Shown: positions 7,594-16,244 of the stretch, piece after piece
Position numbering within the stretch: position 1 is the stretch's first letter
Layout: each line of letters starts with the position of its first letter
Source: Bacteroidales bacterium
GTDB lineage: Bacteria; Bacteroidota; Bacteroidia; Bacteroidales; UBA932
Length of the DNA stretch: 35,144 bases
Direction: 5' to 3'
Assembly: GCA_017548445.1 (NCBI GenBank)
Contig: JAFYZZ010000014.1
Location: 1 to 35,144 of the forward strand
Translations under genes and position numbers: made by a program
The notes under the pieces: generated by a model
Told to the model about the DNA's origin: nothing
Databases searched by the model: none
The model's input: the letters and a program-made list of their open reading frames with translations, nothing else

Positions 7594-8121
7594 TCAGAAC
7601 AAGATTGCCAATCCCATCCCGGAAGGCGTATAACCCAAATCCAATTCTATCGTAGAGACGTTCGCCCCAGCGCAATGTGTTTTATAGACTCGTTTAACCT
7701 TGTTCCTCCCAACCAGATAAGCTACCAAACCTCCTGTACCTACGAGGACACCGGCCGTCGTGCCGAACATCCCGTACATAACTGAGGGCGGAACCATATC
7801 AGAACCAGATTTCCGGAACTTCGCGGCCGACGCGGCCCAGGTAATGCCGGATATCAACGCCACACCGCCGCCGACTTCCATCAACACGCCTCCCACCTTT
7901 TCCGTCGTCAAGGCCCTGCCGTATTGTTGAGCCAGAGAGGCGGACAGGTAATCGGAAGCGTCTCCCTTCTTCAACACGGAATCATTTAGGTAGAGTTTCC
8001 CTTTCTGGAAAGTGATCCCCTGCATATCGGGAATGCGCTGCGCCATCAACCCCCGGGCCGGCAACAAAAGGACGACCAGGCAGAGGAATATAGTAAAATA
8101 CTGGTTAAAAGATGTTTTCAT
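7594..8121 (-). CDS. Secreted/membrane protein of unknown function
   Basis: A 175-aa protein with a clear signal peptide (FTIFLCLVVLLLPARGLMAQ, about residues 9-28). Two hydrophobic glycine-rich segments follow (about 80-100 and 118-140, including GTTAGVLVGTGGLVAYLVG), and the C-terminus is beta-like (LDLGYTPSGMGLAILF). The pattern suggests an envelope protein with two transmembrane helices; no family was recognised. It lies 37 bp upstream of the rhs tip on the same strand. Its 5' leader is nearly identical to that of the neighbouring gene at 8838, suggesting the two were acquired together or share control. Confidence 0.6.
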   Translation of the reverse strand: MKTSFNQYFTIFLCLVVLLLPARGLMAQRIPDMQGITFQKGKLYLNDSVLKKGDASDYLSASLAQQYGRALTTEKVGGVLMEVGGGVALISGITWAASAAKFRKSGSDMVPPSVMYGMFGTTAGVLVGTGGLVAYLVGRNKVKRVYKTHCAGANVSTIELDLGYTPSGMGLAILF

Positions 8122-8175
8122 AATGCTCTTGTTCTGCTGTAAAGATAAAAAAACAGGATACGATGTATGGAAAAA

Positions 8176-8838
8176 TCACGGCATATAGCTAGATGGGACA
8201 AATTTACTATCCTCCCAACGCCATAATCTCTCCAACTCTAAATAATCTTCATTATGTATAATATATTCTCTTTCTTGACTCCCTTTATGCCATTCCGGGA
8301 CATATCCCCACGCTGCATTACTATTTCTTTCAATTGCATCGTGTTGTAGTACTTTGTAATACTCCTCTTCGGTGGGATTCATCTTGAAATGGCGCCAATT
8401 AAGAAGGGATTTGTATTTAGGATTACCCCATACGACGACAAACTTCCCATCAATGACACCTTTACATAATAAGCATTGAGTTGTATCAAGGACAGAAACT
8501 ATTAAATCGTCTGAGTCGACAGACAATTCCATCTTATCCCTCCCGTTTTCTTCAAACAAAATGATTTGGATAAATGGCGGTGTCTCTTCCGGGACATAGA
8601 ACGAATTGACTTGATTTAAAAATAACTCTAAAGTGTCCTGAATAGCCGTCGACTTAAAAAGCGTTTTTGTCCTTTGTTTTGGAAAAGAGCACCCAATTAA
8701 GGTAAATGTCGAAATGGCAATCAGAGTGCTTTTGATAAGGTACTTAAAACCTTTGTTACACCAGTCAAAACTCTCCGGTGCTTCCATATGAATACCGCAG
8801 AAAAGGCTGATGAATACAAATTGGAAAACAAAGGTCAT
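8176..8838 (-). CDS. Predicted lipoprotein of unknown function
   Basis: A 220-aa protein with a lipobox-like TLIGC ending at about residue 50. The first 17 residues are also hydrophobic. An internal start at Met18 (8787) would give a more conventional lipoprotein signal, though without a better ribosome site. The remainder is an acidic soluble domain with no recognised motif (for example LLCKGVIDGKFVVVWG). The start ATG overlaps a two-codon frame (ATGAAATGA), and the ATG in that frame aligns with the start of the neighbour at 8121. It is the first gene of the AT-rich island on the minus strand and may be transcribed with the following genes. Confidence 0.55.
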   Translation of the reverse strand: MTFVFQFVFISLFCGIHMEAPESFDWCNKGFKYLIKSTLIAISTFTLIGCSFPKQRTKTLFKSTAIQDTLELFLNQVNSFYVPEETPPFIQIILFEENGRDKMELSVDSDDLIVSVLDTTQCLLCKGVIDGKFVVVWGNPKYKSLLNWRHFKMNPTEEEYYKVLQHDAIERNSNAAWGYVPEWHKGSQEREYIIHNEDYLELERLWRWEDSKFVPSSYMP

Positions 8839-8862
8839 TTCATAATGCTCTTATTTGGTTGT

Positions 8863-8892
8863 AAAGTTAAAAAAAAAGCTACAAAACACAAA
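8863..8892 (-). promoter_or_regulatory. Candidate promoter of the island genes
   Basis: On the minus strand a TTTG (8892-8889) is followed after 18 nt by TAACTTTA (8870-8863), close to the Bacteroidota TTTG-N19-TAnnTTTG pattern. It is 20-25 nt upstream of the lipoprotein start at 8838. A related TATCTTTAC box precedes the next gene at 8121. Confidence 0.45.
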
Positions 8893-8946
8893 GAAAACGA
8901 AAAAGCTGCCGGGACCTGAAACGATCTAACCGACGAAGGCACGCCG

Positions 8947-9030
8947 CCGGTCACGATAATGTCCCAAATCGATGCGACCCCCGGTTTTCTTGCCAGGGGT
9001 CGCACTGTTTTGGGGCTTATTCGAGTCCAG
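8947..9030. repeat. 84-bp direct repeat, right copy, containing a long hairpin
   Basis: Second copy of the repeat at 4968-5051, in the same orientation, with two differences that form one compensatory pair (T8973 and A9004). It lies 3 bp beyond the stop of lpxB. Read on the minus strand its hairpin would serve as a transcription terminator for the lpxB operon. The repeat marks the right boundary of the AT-rich island; immediately beyond it the GC-rich core genes resume. Confidence 0.9.
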
Positions 9031-9033
9031 TCG

Positions 9034-10158
9034 TCAAAAAGAAGACGAAAGCTCCTCTATCATCGCGCGGGCGACGCGGCGGGACGCGCCGCTGCCGCCC
9101 AGGGATTCGCGGATGGCGGCGTAGTCCGCGAGCATCCGCTCCCGGTAGGGGGCGTCCTCCACGAGGCGGCGGACTTCCTCCGAGGCGGACTCCGGCGTGA
9201 AGAACCACTGAAGCAGTTCCCGGAAGGCCTTGCGCCCCAGGCACAGGTTGCCCAGCGAGATGAAACGGATGCGGTCCAGGAAGTGGATCTTGTCCAGGAA
9301 CCAGGCGAAGAGGAAAGTCGTGTTCCACGCGACCACCTGCGGCGTGCCGATCAGCACGGCCTCCAGCGAAGCCGTCCCGGAATTGACCACGGCCGCTTCC
9401 GCATATCGCAAAATGTCGTAAGTGCGGCCGAAAACCAGGTCCACGTTCTTCCTGCCGGCGATATGCGGCAGATAATCCTCCTCGCTGCGGGCGGGCGCTC
9501 CGGCCACGACGAAACGCACGTCCTCCCAGCCCGGCAGGGCGGAAAGCCGGTCCGCCGTCCCCATCAGCACGGGCATCATACGCTTAATCTCCCCCTTGCG
9601 GGAACCGGCCAGCAGCGCAACGTAGCGGCCTTCCACGGGCCGTTCGAAATGATGCCCCTCGACCGCATCCACGAGCGGATTGCCCGCGTAGGTGAACGGG
9701 ACGCCCTTTTCCGTGAAATACGGCACCTCGAAGGGGAACACGATGAACAGCCGGTCCACCCACTTCTTCAACTTGCGGTTGCGTCCCGAACGGGAGGCCC
9801 AGGTCTTGGGCGCGATGTAGTAAAAGACGCGGATGCCGCGGGCGTGGCACCATTTCGCGATCCGCATATTGAATCCGGGATAGTCGATCAGGACCACCGC
9901 GTCGGGCTGCCAGGCGGCGATGTCGCGCTTGCAGTCGCGCAGGTTGCGCAGCAACTTGCCGGCGCTGCCAAGCACGTCCGCCACGCCCATCACGGCGCCG
10001 TCGCGGTAGTGGTGCAGCAGCTCCGCGCCGGCCGCCTGCATCAGGTCTCCGCCCCAGCAGCGCAGCTCCGCGGAAGGATCCTCCTCCCGCAGCCCCTTCA
10101 CAAGGTTGCTTCCGTGCAGGTCGCCGGAGGCCTCGCCGGCAATCAGAAAATAGCGCAT
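9034..10158 (-). CDS. lpxB: Lipid-A-disaccharide synthase LpxB
   Basis: GT19 glycosyltransferase that condenses UDP-2,3-diacylglucosamine with lipid X to make the lipid A disaccharide, acting at the inner face of the cytoplasmic membrane. The 374-aa length is normal. The N-terminus shows the family signature (IAGEASGDLHGSNLVKGL). The acceptor-side Rossmann fold and the C-terminal nucleotide-sugar site (VNSGTASLEAVLIGTPQVV, about 260-280) are present. The start overlaps the 3' end of surE by 16 bp, so translation is probably coupled. It is the last gene of the DUF349-yidC-yggS-surE-lpxB series, ending at the 84-bp hairpin repeat. Confidence 0.95.
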   Translation of the reverse strand: MRYFLIAGEASGDLHGSNLVKGLREEDPSAELRCWGGDLMQAAGAELLHHYRDGAVMGVADVLGSAGKLLRNLRDCKRDIAAWQPDAVVLIDYPGFNMRIAKWCHARGIRVFYYIAPKTWASRSGRNRKLKKWVDRLFIVFPFEVPYFTEKGVPFTYAGNPLVDAVEGHHFERPVEGRYVALLAGSRKGEIKRMMPVLMGTADRLSALPGWEDVRFVVAGAPARSEEDYLPHIAGRKNVDLVFGRTYDILRYAEAAVVNSGTASLEAVLIGTPQVVAWNTTFLFAWFLDKIHFLDRIRFISLGNLCLGRKAFRELLQWFFTPESASEEVRRLVEDAPYRERMLADYAAIRESLGGSGASRRVARAMIEELSSSF

Positions 10159-10967
10159 AGGCGGTCGATTTCAGCCGTGTCGGTGTTGTCGATGTTCTGC
10201 GGGGTTATGGCCACGTAGCATTGGCTCATCAGGACGTGGTCGGCGTCGGCGGGGTTGTCGCCGTTGTCCACGAAGTCTCCGGCCATCACGTAGAGCTGCT
10301 CGTCCGGTTCCAGCCGGGCGACGTAGCGGCAGTCGTCTTCCGAGGGGATGCGACCGCGCTCTTCCAGGAAGCAGCCATAGTCCTGATACTCCCGCTCCCA
10401 GTGTCCGTGGCCCATCCGGGCGACGCGCACCCCGAGGATGCGGTCGGCGGGACAGTCGGGGAAGTTGATGTTGTAGAAGACTCCGAAACGGCGGTCCAGC
10501 TGCGGCAGCAGCTTGTCCAGGATGCCCGGCAGGAGGGCCTCGATGCCGGAAAAGTCCGCCTCGGGGTTGAAGGTGTCCAGGCTCACGCCGATGGCGGGGA
10601 TGCCGTTCACGGCGCCTTCCATCGCGGCGCCGATGGTGCCGGAATAGATGGAGGCCGTGGCGGCGTTGCTGCCGTGGTTGACGCCGCTGACGATCAGGTC
10701 GGGACGTTCCGGGTACAGGACGTTGTCGATGCCGAACTTGATGCAGCTGGCGGGAGTGCCGTCCAGGCACCACCAGTCTTCGCCCAGCCGGTTGCCGAAG
10801 TGTTTGACGGCGATGGGTTTGAAGCCCATCGACACGGCCATCGACATTCCGCTCTGGGCGTGTTTGGGGGCCACGATCGTCAGTTCGCCGTATCGTTTCA
10901 TCACGCCCACCAGGGCCATCAGCCCCTTCGCGTGTATCCCGTCGTCGTTGGTTATCAGAATCCTCAT
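10143..10967 (-). CDS. surE: 5'/3'-nucleotidase SurE
   Basis: Metal-dependent nucleoside monophosphate phosphatase, linked to stationary-phase survival and nucleotide salvage. The 274-aa protein starts with the diagnostic MRILITNDDGIHAKGL; the two Asp of NDDG bind metal. It also contains the conserved DGTPASC and SGVNHGSNA segments (about residues 70-100). The adjacent surE-lpxB arrangement recurs in Bacteroidota. The start lies 4 bp downstream of the yggS stop, giving a tight operon. Confidence 0.95.
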   Translation of the reverse strand: MRILITNDDGIHAKGLMALVGVMKRYGELTIVAPKHAQSGMSMAVSMGFKPIAVKHFGNRLGEDWWCLDGTPASCIKFGIDNVLYPERPDLIVSGVNHGSNAATASIYSGTIGAAMEGAVNGIPAIGVSLDTFNPEADFSGIEALLPGILDKLLPQLDRRFGVFYNINFPDCPADRILGVRVARMGHGHWEREYQDYGCFLEERGRIPSEDDCRYVARLEPDEQLYVMAGDFVDNGDNPADADHVLMSQCYVAITPQNIDNTDTAEIDRLCAIF

Positions 10968-10971
10968 ATCA

Positions 10972-11631
10972 TCAATACTGTCGTTCTCCGAAGATGGCGG
11001 TGCCGATGCGGACGATGCTGGCGCCGTAGTCCAGGGCGAGGCGCCAGTCGGCGGACATCCCGATGGACAGTTCGCGGAAGTCCGCGAGCTCCGGGAAGAG
11101 GTCCTGCAGGTAGGCGCGGAAGTCGGCGATGCGGGCGAAATCTGCCCGGATGTCGTCTTCGCAGTCGGTGTTCGTGGCCATTCCCATCAGGCCGCAGAAG
11201 CGGACGTGGGTGTATTTTTCCGCGCGGAAGAGGATGTCCAGGATCTCCTCTTCGTGGAAGCCCTGTTTGGTCTGCTCCGCGCCGATGTGCAGTTCCAGCA
11301 GGACGCTGACCACCTTGTCGTTGGCCTTGCCCCAGGCCTGGATGGCGTCCAGCAGGTGCTGGCTGTCCACGGACTGCACGAGATGCGCGTACGGCAGCAC
11401 CAGCTTGAGTTTGTTGGTCTGCAAGTGCCCCAGGAAATGCCACTCCAGGTCGAGGTCCGAAAGGTCCTCGACCTTCTTCGCAAACTCCTGCGGGCGGTTC
11501 TCGCCGAAGACGCGCTGCCCGGCGCCATACGCCTCGCGGATGGCTTCGACGGGGTGGAATTTGGAAACTGCCACCAGTTTCACTCCCGGTGGCAGTTCTC
11601 CGTGTATCGCTGTAATGTTCTCTTTGATCAT
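10972..11631 (-). CDS. yggS: YggS/PLPBP-family pyridoxal phosphate homeostasis protein
   Basis: A PLP-binding alanine-racemase-fold protein without known catalytic activity, which keeps free pyridoxal phosphate balanced. The start is placed at ATG 11631, giving 219 aa and an alignment that begins MIKENITAIH. The open frame continues further upstream but only inside yidC. The PLP lysine is in VAVSKFHP (about residue 24). FGENRPQEF, WHFLGHLQTNK and the C-terminal GASIVRIGTAIFGER motif are all family hallmarks. Its ATG overlaps the yidC stop by one base (TAATG), indicating translational coupling. Confidence 0.92.
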   Translation of the reverse strand: MIKENITAIHGELPPGVKLVAVSKFHPVEAIREAYGAGQRVFGENRPQEFAKKVEDLSDLDLEWHFLGHLQTNKLKLVLPYAHLVQSVDSQHLLDAIQAWGKANDKVVSVLLELHIGAEQTKQGFHEEEILDILFRAEKYTHVRFCGLMGMATNTDCEDDIRADFARIADFRAYLQDLFPELADFRELSIGMSADWRLALDYGASIVRIGTAIFGERQY

Positions 11632-13490
11632 TATTTGCGTTTCTGCTGGCGCATCTGCTGCTCCTGCAGCTTCTGGGCTTCCTCGAGGCGCTGCTGCCAC
11701 TTGCTCTTCTGGACCGGCTTGCCTTCCGAGGCACGGACCTTCGCGAGGATCTTGTCCTTGTCGATGGACTTGCGGATGGCCCAGGTCTGCACGATGGCGA
11801 TGAGCTGGGAAAGCAGGTAGTAGTAGCTGAGCGCGGCGGAGAGGTTGTTACAGATGAAGAACATCATAATGGGCATCAGCCACACGCTCATAAAGCGCAT
11901 CGAAGCGGCGTTGGGGTCGTTCGCGGTGGGCTGCGACGACATCGTCATCTTCGAGTAGAGCCACATCGTGACCGCCATCAGCAGGGCGAACAGGGAAAGG
12001 TGGTCGCCGATCAGCGGCACGCGGGTCCCGAAGTCCACGATGGAATCGTAGGCCGACAGGTCCTTGCACCACAGGAAGGGCTGCTGGCGCAGCTCGATGG
12101 ATGCCGGGAAGAAGCGGAACATCGCCCACAGGATCGGGAAGGTGAGCAGCATCGGCAGGCAGCCGCCCATCGGGCTCACGCCCGCCCGCTTGTACAGGTC
12201 CATCGTGGCCTGCTGTTTCTTCATCATCTCCTGCTGGTTGTCCGTGTGCGGGTACTTCGCCGCGATCTTGTCCATCTCGGGCTTGAGGGCGCTCATCTTG
12301 GCGGACGAGGCGTAGGACTTGTACGTCAGCGGGAACACCACGGTCTTGATCACCAGGGTCATCAGCAGGATGATGAGGCCGAAGCTGGAGATGAAGCGGT
12401 GGAAGAAGTCGAACATAGGGATGATCGCATAACGGGTGAACCAGCCCACGAGCCAGCCGCCCAGCGGGATGATCTTCTCGTATTTGTGTCCGAACTCCTT
12501 CAGGGTCTTGAAGTGGTTGGGGCCGAAGTAGAACTCGAAGGGCACGCTCCCCTCGCCCCCGGCGGGCAGGTCCAGCCGCATCTTGGCGCTGCAGGCCATC
12601 AGGTTGCGGTCGGGGTCGTCCTGGGGGAGGAAGTTCACGGCGAGCTCACCGGAAGAGAACTGCTGCGGAGCGCGCAGGATGGCGGAGAAGAACTGCTGCT
12701 GGAAGGCGAACCAGCTCAGCTTCGAGTCCACGCGCCGGCTGCCGTTTTTCCCGCGGCCAATCTCCGAGGGCTTCTTGTCCCCCTCGAAATAATAGTTCAG
12801 CTTGGAGTACTGCGATTCGTTCTTGTAGCCCTTCTCCATCCGGGGCATCGTGACGTCGAAATCCAGGTCGAAGACGCTGACGTTGCGCGGGATGACCGCC
12901 TGCATCCCCTTGAAGGAGAGCAGGTTGTCCATGCGGTAACTGTCGGCGTGCAAGACGTATTCCTGCTCGATGCAGCCGCCTCCGGCGAAGGGAAGGCGCA
13001 GCAGCACGGAGCTGTCCGTCTGCGCGGCGACCTCGAAGTTGAAGTCCTTCGTGCGGATGAACTCCCCGGCATACACGCTCACCGAATACTCGGCCCCGCC
13101 GGGCTTGAACAGGTAGAGGTCCGTGCTGTCGTAGTTCTTGTAGTCCTTCACCTGCACCGCCCAGGGCTGGGCGCCCTTGGTGCTGATCTGGACCACGAGC
13201 TTGCTGTTCTCCAGGGTGATGACGCTTCCCTCGGTGCGGGAAGCGGCCTCCAGCGAGGAGTCCTTGTAAATGGCCTGCGGCGTGCCCGGAACGACGGCGG
13301 CGGAGTCGCTCAGCGCCGCGGCGGCGTTCTCCGCCGCCTCGAGCTGCTGCGCCATCGTCTCCACGCGGGCCACCGAATCCAGCTGCGCCTGCAGTTCGGC
13401 CTGCTTGCGCGCCTGTTTGGACTGGAAGAGGGAGAAGCCGATGAAGATCGCGGCGATGAGGACGAAGCCGATGATGGAGTTCTTGTCCAT
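11631..13490 (-). CDS. yidC: Membrane protein insertase YidC
   Basis: Inserts and folds inner-membrane proteins alone or with SecYEG. The 619-aa protein has an N-terminal membrane helix (about residues 5-22, IIGFVLIAAIFIGFSLF) and a large periplasmic domain (about 60-340). The conserved insertase core (about 350-590) carries the five further membrane segments, including GGCLPMLLTFPILWAMFRFF. It ends in a basic Gln/Lys-rich tail that may contact ribosomes. Both ends overlap neighbours by one base: TAATG with the DUF349 gene upstream and with yggS downstream. The length suits the Bacteroidota form. Confidence 0.96.
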   Translation of the reverse strand: MDKNSIIGFVLIAAIFIGFSLFQSKQARKQAELQAQLDSVARVETMAQQLEAAENAAAALSDSAAVVPGTPQAIYKDSSLEAASRTEGSVITLENSKLVVQISTKGAQPWAVQVKDYKNYDSTDLYLFKPGGAEYSVSVYAGEFIRTKDFNFEVAAQTDSSVLLRLPFAGGGCIEQEYVLHADSYRMDNLLSFKGMQAVIPRNVSVFDLDFDVTMPRMEKGYKNESQYSKLNYYFEGDKKPSEIGRGKNGSRRVDSKLSWFAFQQQFFSAILRAPQQFSSGELAVNFLPQDDPDRNLMACSAKMRLDLPAGGEGSVPFEFYFGPNHFKTLKEFGHKYEKIIPLGGWLVGWFTRYAIIPMFDFFHRFISSFGLIILLMTLVIKTVVFPLTYKSYASSAKMSALKPEMDKIAAKYPHTDNQQEMMKKQQATMDLYKRAGVSPMGGCLPMLLTFPILWAMFRFFPASIELRQQPFLWCKDLSAYDSIVDFGTRVPLIGDHLSLFALLMAVTMWLYSKMTMSSQPTANDPNAASMRFMSVWLMPIMMFFICNNLSAALSYYYLLSQLIAIVQTWAIRKSIDKDKILAKVRASEGKPVQKSKWQQRLEEAQKLQEQQMRQQKRK

Positions 13491-15388
13491 TATGCCTCGC
13501 CCTCCTCAGCCTGCCTGATCTGCGCCTCCAATTCCTTCAACTCGGCCTTGGCCTGCTCGATCCTCTCCTCCATCTGGCGGATCAGCGGTTCGCTGTTCTT
13601 GGATGCGGAGAAGAACCCGATATTGTTCTCGTAGGTGGTGATGTTCTGCTGCAGCTTGTTGTACTTGTCGATGAGGATGTCCTTGGGGCTGCGCGGGGCC
13701 TTGCCCGGACGGGCCGGGGCGCCGCTGCGCTGCGAGCTAAAGGACGGAAACTTCTCCTGCATCGCGTCGCGCCAGGCACGGTTCACGTTGTCCTTCTCCT
13801 TGAAGGGCACGTGGCCGATGGCGTTCCAGCGCTCGGCGAAGCCGCGCATCGCCTCCTCGTCGTCGGCGGTGCCTTCGAAGGCCTTCACCTCCTCGATCAG
13901 GCTGCGCTTGGCCTTCAGGTTGCCGTAGAAGTCGTTCTCCCCGGCGTGCGCGTCACGGGCGGCGAAGAATTCGTCGCAGGCGGCGCGGAAGCGCTTCCAC
14001 AGGGCTTCGGACTTCTTGCGAGGCACGGCGCCTATCTCCTTCCACTGCTTCTGCAGGGCGATGAACTGGTCCGTGGCCTTCTTCCACTCGGTGCTGGACT
14101 TGAGCGCCTCGGCCTGCGCGATCAGGTCGAGCTTCTTGTCGAGGTTCTCGTTCATATTGTCCTTGATGCCGGAGTAGAACTCGCGCTTGCGGGTATAGAA
14201 GGCATCGCAGGCGGCGCGGAAGCGGTCGTAGATCTTCTGGTTGTCCTTCTTGGTGGCATAGCCGATGCGGCGCCAGGCGGCCTGGATCTCCTCGATCTCC
14301 TTGGAGGCGGCGTTCCAGTCGGCCGACGAATTCAGCTCACGCGCGACAACCGCCTCGGTGCGCTCGCACAGTTCCGTCTTCTTCGCCAGGTTGTCCGCCT
14401 GCTGCTCCTTGAGGCCTTCAAAATGGGCCTGGTAACGCTTGTTGATCACGGCGGTGGCCGCCTTGAAGCGGTTCCAGATGTCTTCGCGCTTCTCCTTGGC
14501 CACAGGGCCGAACTCCTTCCACTGCTCGTGCAGTTTCTGCAGTTCGTGGAAGGCGCTCACCACGTTCTCGTTCTCGGCCAGTTTCTCGGCCGCCTCGCAG
14601 AAGGCTTCCTTGGCCTCGAGGTTCTTGCGGAAGTCCAGGTCGCGCAGGTCGCGGTTGATCTTGACCATATCGTAGAACTTCTCCACATAGAACTGGTAGG
14701 TGTCGTTGAGGTCCCGGAAAGCCGTGGCCGGTACGGGACCCGCCTCCCTCCAGCGGTTCTGGAGGTCGCGGAATGCCGGGAACTGGGCGCTGACATCCTC
14801 CTGACCCTCCACGATGGCCTTCAGCTCCTCGATGATGGCCTGCTTCTTGACCAGGTTCTCCTCGCGGCGGGCATCCTGCTGGCGGTTGAACTCGGCACGC
14901 TCTTTCTTGTAGTCGGCATACATCGCCTTGAAGTTCTGCTCCACCGCATCGAAGGGATTGTTCTGGCTGTTCTCCTCGCCTTCGGCCACGCCGCTCTCGC
15001 CCTTGAGCTTGCCCAGCAGGCGGTAGAAGGCGGACTTGATGGCCTCGGCCTCCTTGGAACGGGACATCCGCTCCGCGCTTGCCTTCAGCTGCCCGAACAG
15101 GTCGGAAAGCTCGGCGAGCGTCTTGTCGGCCAGGTTGTCGACCTTCTCCGGCGAGGGCTCCTCCGCCGCGGCTTCCTCGACAGCGGGTTCCTCCGCCACC
15201 GGTTCTTCGGCATTTTCAACAATCTCTTCTGCCGGGGCCTCTTCGGGAGCCGTTTCGGGGACGGCCTCGGGGGCCTCCACGGGTGCTTCGACGGGGGTTT
15301 CGACCGGCTGTTCGGCGGGGGTTCCGCTGACTTCTGCTACATCTGAAAGGACGGTTTCGTTCACTTCAGGAATGATGTTTTCGCTCAT
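13490..15388 (-). CDS. DUF349 repeat protein
   Basis: A 632-aa predicted cytoplasmic helical protein. Residues 1 to about 90 are a very acidic Glu/Ala/Pro/Val linker. The rest holds at least five DUF349 repeats with the W-x-x-x-G pattern (for example NRWREAGPVP, EQWKEFGPVA, AAWRRIGYAT, KQWKEIGAVP, ERWNAIGHVP), each followed by an amphipathic helix. It ends in a coiled coil (about 595-632). Proteins of this kind are widespread in Bacteroidota; their role is not established, with nucleic acid or ribosome association being the usual guess. It is the first gene of the operon with yidC, whose start overlaps its stop. Confidence 0.88.
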   Translation of the reverse strand: MSENIIPEVNETVLSDVAEVSGTPAEQPVETPVEAPVEAPEAVPETAPEEAPAEEIVENAEEPVAEEPAVEEAAAEEPSPEKVDNLADKTLAELSDLFGQLKASAERMSRSKEAEAIKSAFYRLLGKLKGESGVAEGEENSQNNPFDAVEQNFKAMYADYKKERAEFNRQQDARREENLVKKQAIIEELKAIVEGQEDVSAQFPAFRDLQNRWREAGPVPATAFRDLNDTYQFYVEKFYDMVKINRDLRDLDFRKNLEAKEAFCEAAEKLAENENVVSAFHELQKLHEQWKEFGPVAKEKREDIWNRFKAATAVINKRYQAHFEGLKEQQADNLAKKTELCERTEAVVARELNSSADWNAASKEIEEIQAAWRRIGYATKKDNQKIYDRFRAACDAFYTRKREFYSGIKDNMNENLDKKLDLIAQAEALKSSTEWKKATDQFIALQKQWKEIGAVPRKKSEALWKRFRAACDEFFAARDAHAGENDFYGNLKAKRSLIEEVKAFEGTADDEEAMRGFAERWNAIGHVPFKEKDNVNRAWRDAMQEKFPSFSSQRSGAPARPGKAPRSPKDILIDKYNKLQQNITTYENNIGFFSASKNSEPLIRQMEERIEQAKAELKELEAQIRQAEEGEA

Positions 15389-15419
15389 AATATTTGAGTT
15401 ATAGATTAGTTATAACCCA

Positions 15420-15427
15420 CAAATATA
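15420..15427 (-). promoter_or_regulatory. Candidate -7 box for the DUF349-yidC operon
   Basis: On the minus strand TATATTTG fits TAnnTTTG and lies 31 bp before the ATG at 15388. No -33 TTTG is at the expected distance. In the same gap TAATTTTG (15449-15456, plus strand) could serve trmD, whose ATG is at 15476. Confidence 0.4.
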
Positions 15428-15475
15428 CTAAAACTAAAATAAAAAGGGTAATTTTGCAAGACAAATCTTTCCGAT

Positions 15476-16153
15476 ATGAGAATCGACATCCTCACCGTCG
15501 TGCCGGAGCTGCTGGAGAGCCCCCTCTCCCACTCCATCGTGGGGCGCGCCATCAAAAAGGGCCTGGTGGACATCCGGGTCCACAACCTGCGCAAATACGG
15601 GATTGGCCCGCGGAAGAACGTGGACGACTACAGCTACGGCGGCGACGCCGGAATGGTGATGCGCATCGAGCCGGTATACGATATGATCGCGGAGCTGCGC
15701 GCCGAGCGAGACTACGACGAGGTCATCTACCTCTCGCCCGACGGCGAGCGGTTCACCCAGGCCATCGCCAACGAGCTGTCGCTCAAGGAAAACATCATCC
15801 TGCTATGCGGCCACTACAAGGGCATCGACCACCGCATCCGCGAGCACCTCGTCACGCGGGAAATCTCCGTGGGCGACTACGTGGTGAGCGGCGGCGAGAT
15901 TCCGGCAGCACTGGTCGCCGACGCCATCGTCCGCCTGGTGCCGGGCGCGCTTACCGACGAGACCTCCGCCCTGTCCGACAGTTTCCAGGACGGCCTGCTC
16001 TCGCCGCCCGTCTATACGCGGCCGGCCGAATTCAACGGATGGAAAGTGCCGGAAGTCCTGCTCAGCGGAAACCCCAAACTCATTGACAATTGGCAAGATG
16101 AGCAGGCTCTGGAGCGTACCAGGCGCCTCCGCCCGGAGCTACTTAATAAATAA
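15476..16153 (+). CDS. trmD: tRNA (guanine37-N1)-methyltransferase TrmD
   Basis: Methylates G37 next to the anticodon using S-adenosylmethionine, preventing +1 frameshifting. It works as a dimer in the cytoplasm. The 225-aa length is typical. The trefoil-knot SAM site is visible as [13 protein letters not shown] (about residue 104 onward) and [14 protein letters not shown] (about 133-146). The N-terminus [14 protein letters not shown] is the family start. In many bacteria trmD neighbours rplS and rimM; here it stands alone, with rplS 7 kb away. Confidence 0.95.
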   Translation: MRIDILTVVPELLESPLSHSIVGRAIKKGLVDIRVHNLRKYGIGPRKNVDDYSYGGDAGMVMRIEPVYDMIAELRAERDYDEVIYLSPDGERFTQAIANELSLKENIILLCGHYKGIDHRIREHLVTREISVGDYVVSGGEIPAALVADAIVRLVPGALTDETSALSDSFQDGLLSPPVYTRPAEFNGWKVPEVLLSGNPKLIDNWQDEQALERTRRLRPELLNK

Positions 16154-16211
16154 TTTTAATAATTCAAGAAAAAATTTTCAACTTTTTTTTGAAAATTCTC
16201 GGCAAATCGTT

Positions 16212-16240
16212 GCACGATTAAAAAAAGGTATGTACCTTTG
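16212..16240 (+). promoter_or_regulatory. Promoter of the small RNA behind trmD
   Basis: GTTG (16209-16212) is followed 20 nt later by TACCTTTG (16233-16240), a good Bacteroidota vegetative promoter (-33 with one mismatch, exact -7). Transcription should begin near 16245. An AT-rich perfect 9-bp hairpin (16173-16181 with 16189-16197) just upstream may end trmD transcription. Confidence 0.6.
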
Positions 16241-16244
16241 TAAC

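Noticed and set aside
4968..9030. The 84-bp repeat pair as a CRISPR array or IS terminal repeats
   Set aside because: There are only two copies in direct orientation 4 kb apart, no spacers, and no transposase gene between them.
12000..15346. Long plus-strand open frames opposite yidC and the DUF349 gene
   Set aside because: They are antisense shadows with Leu/Val/Gly/His-biased composition and no recognisable domains.
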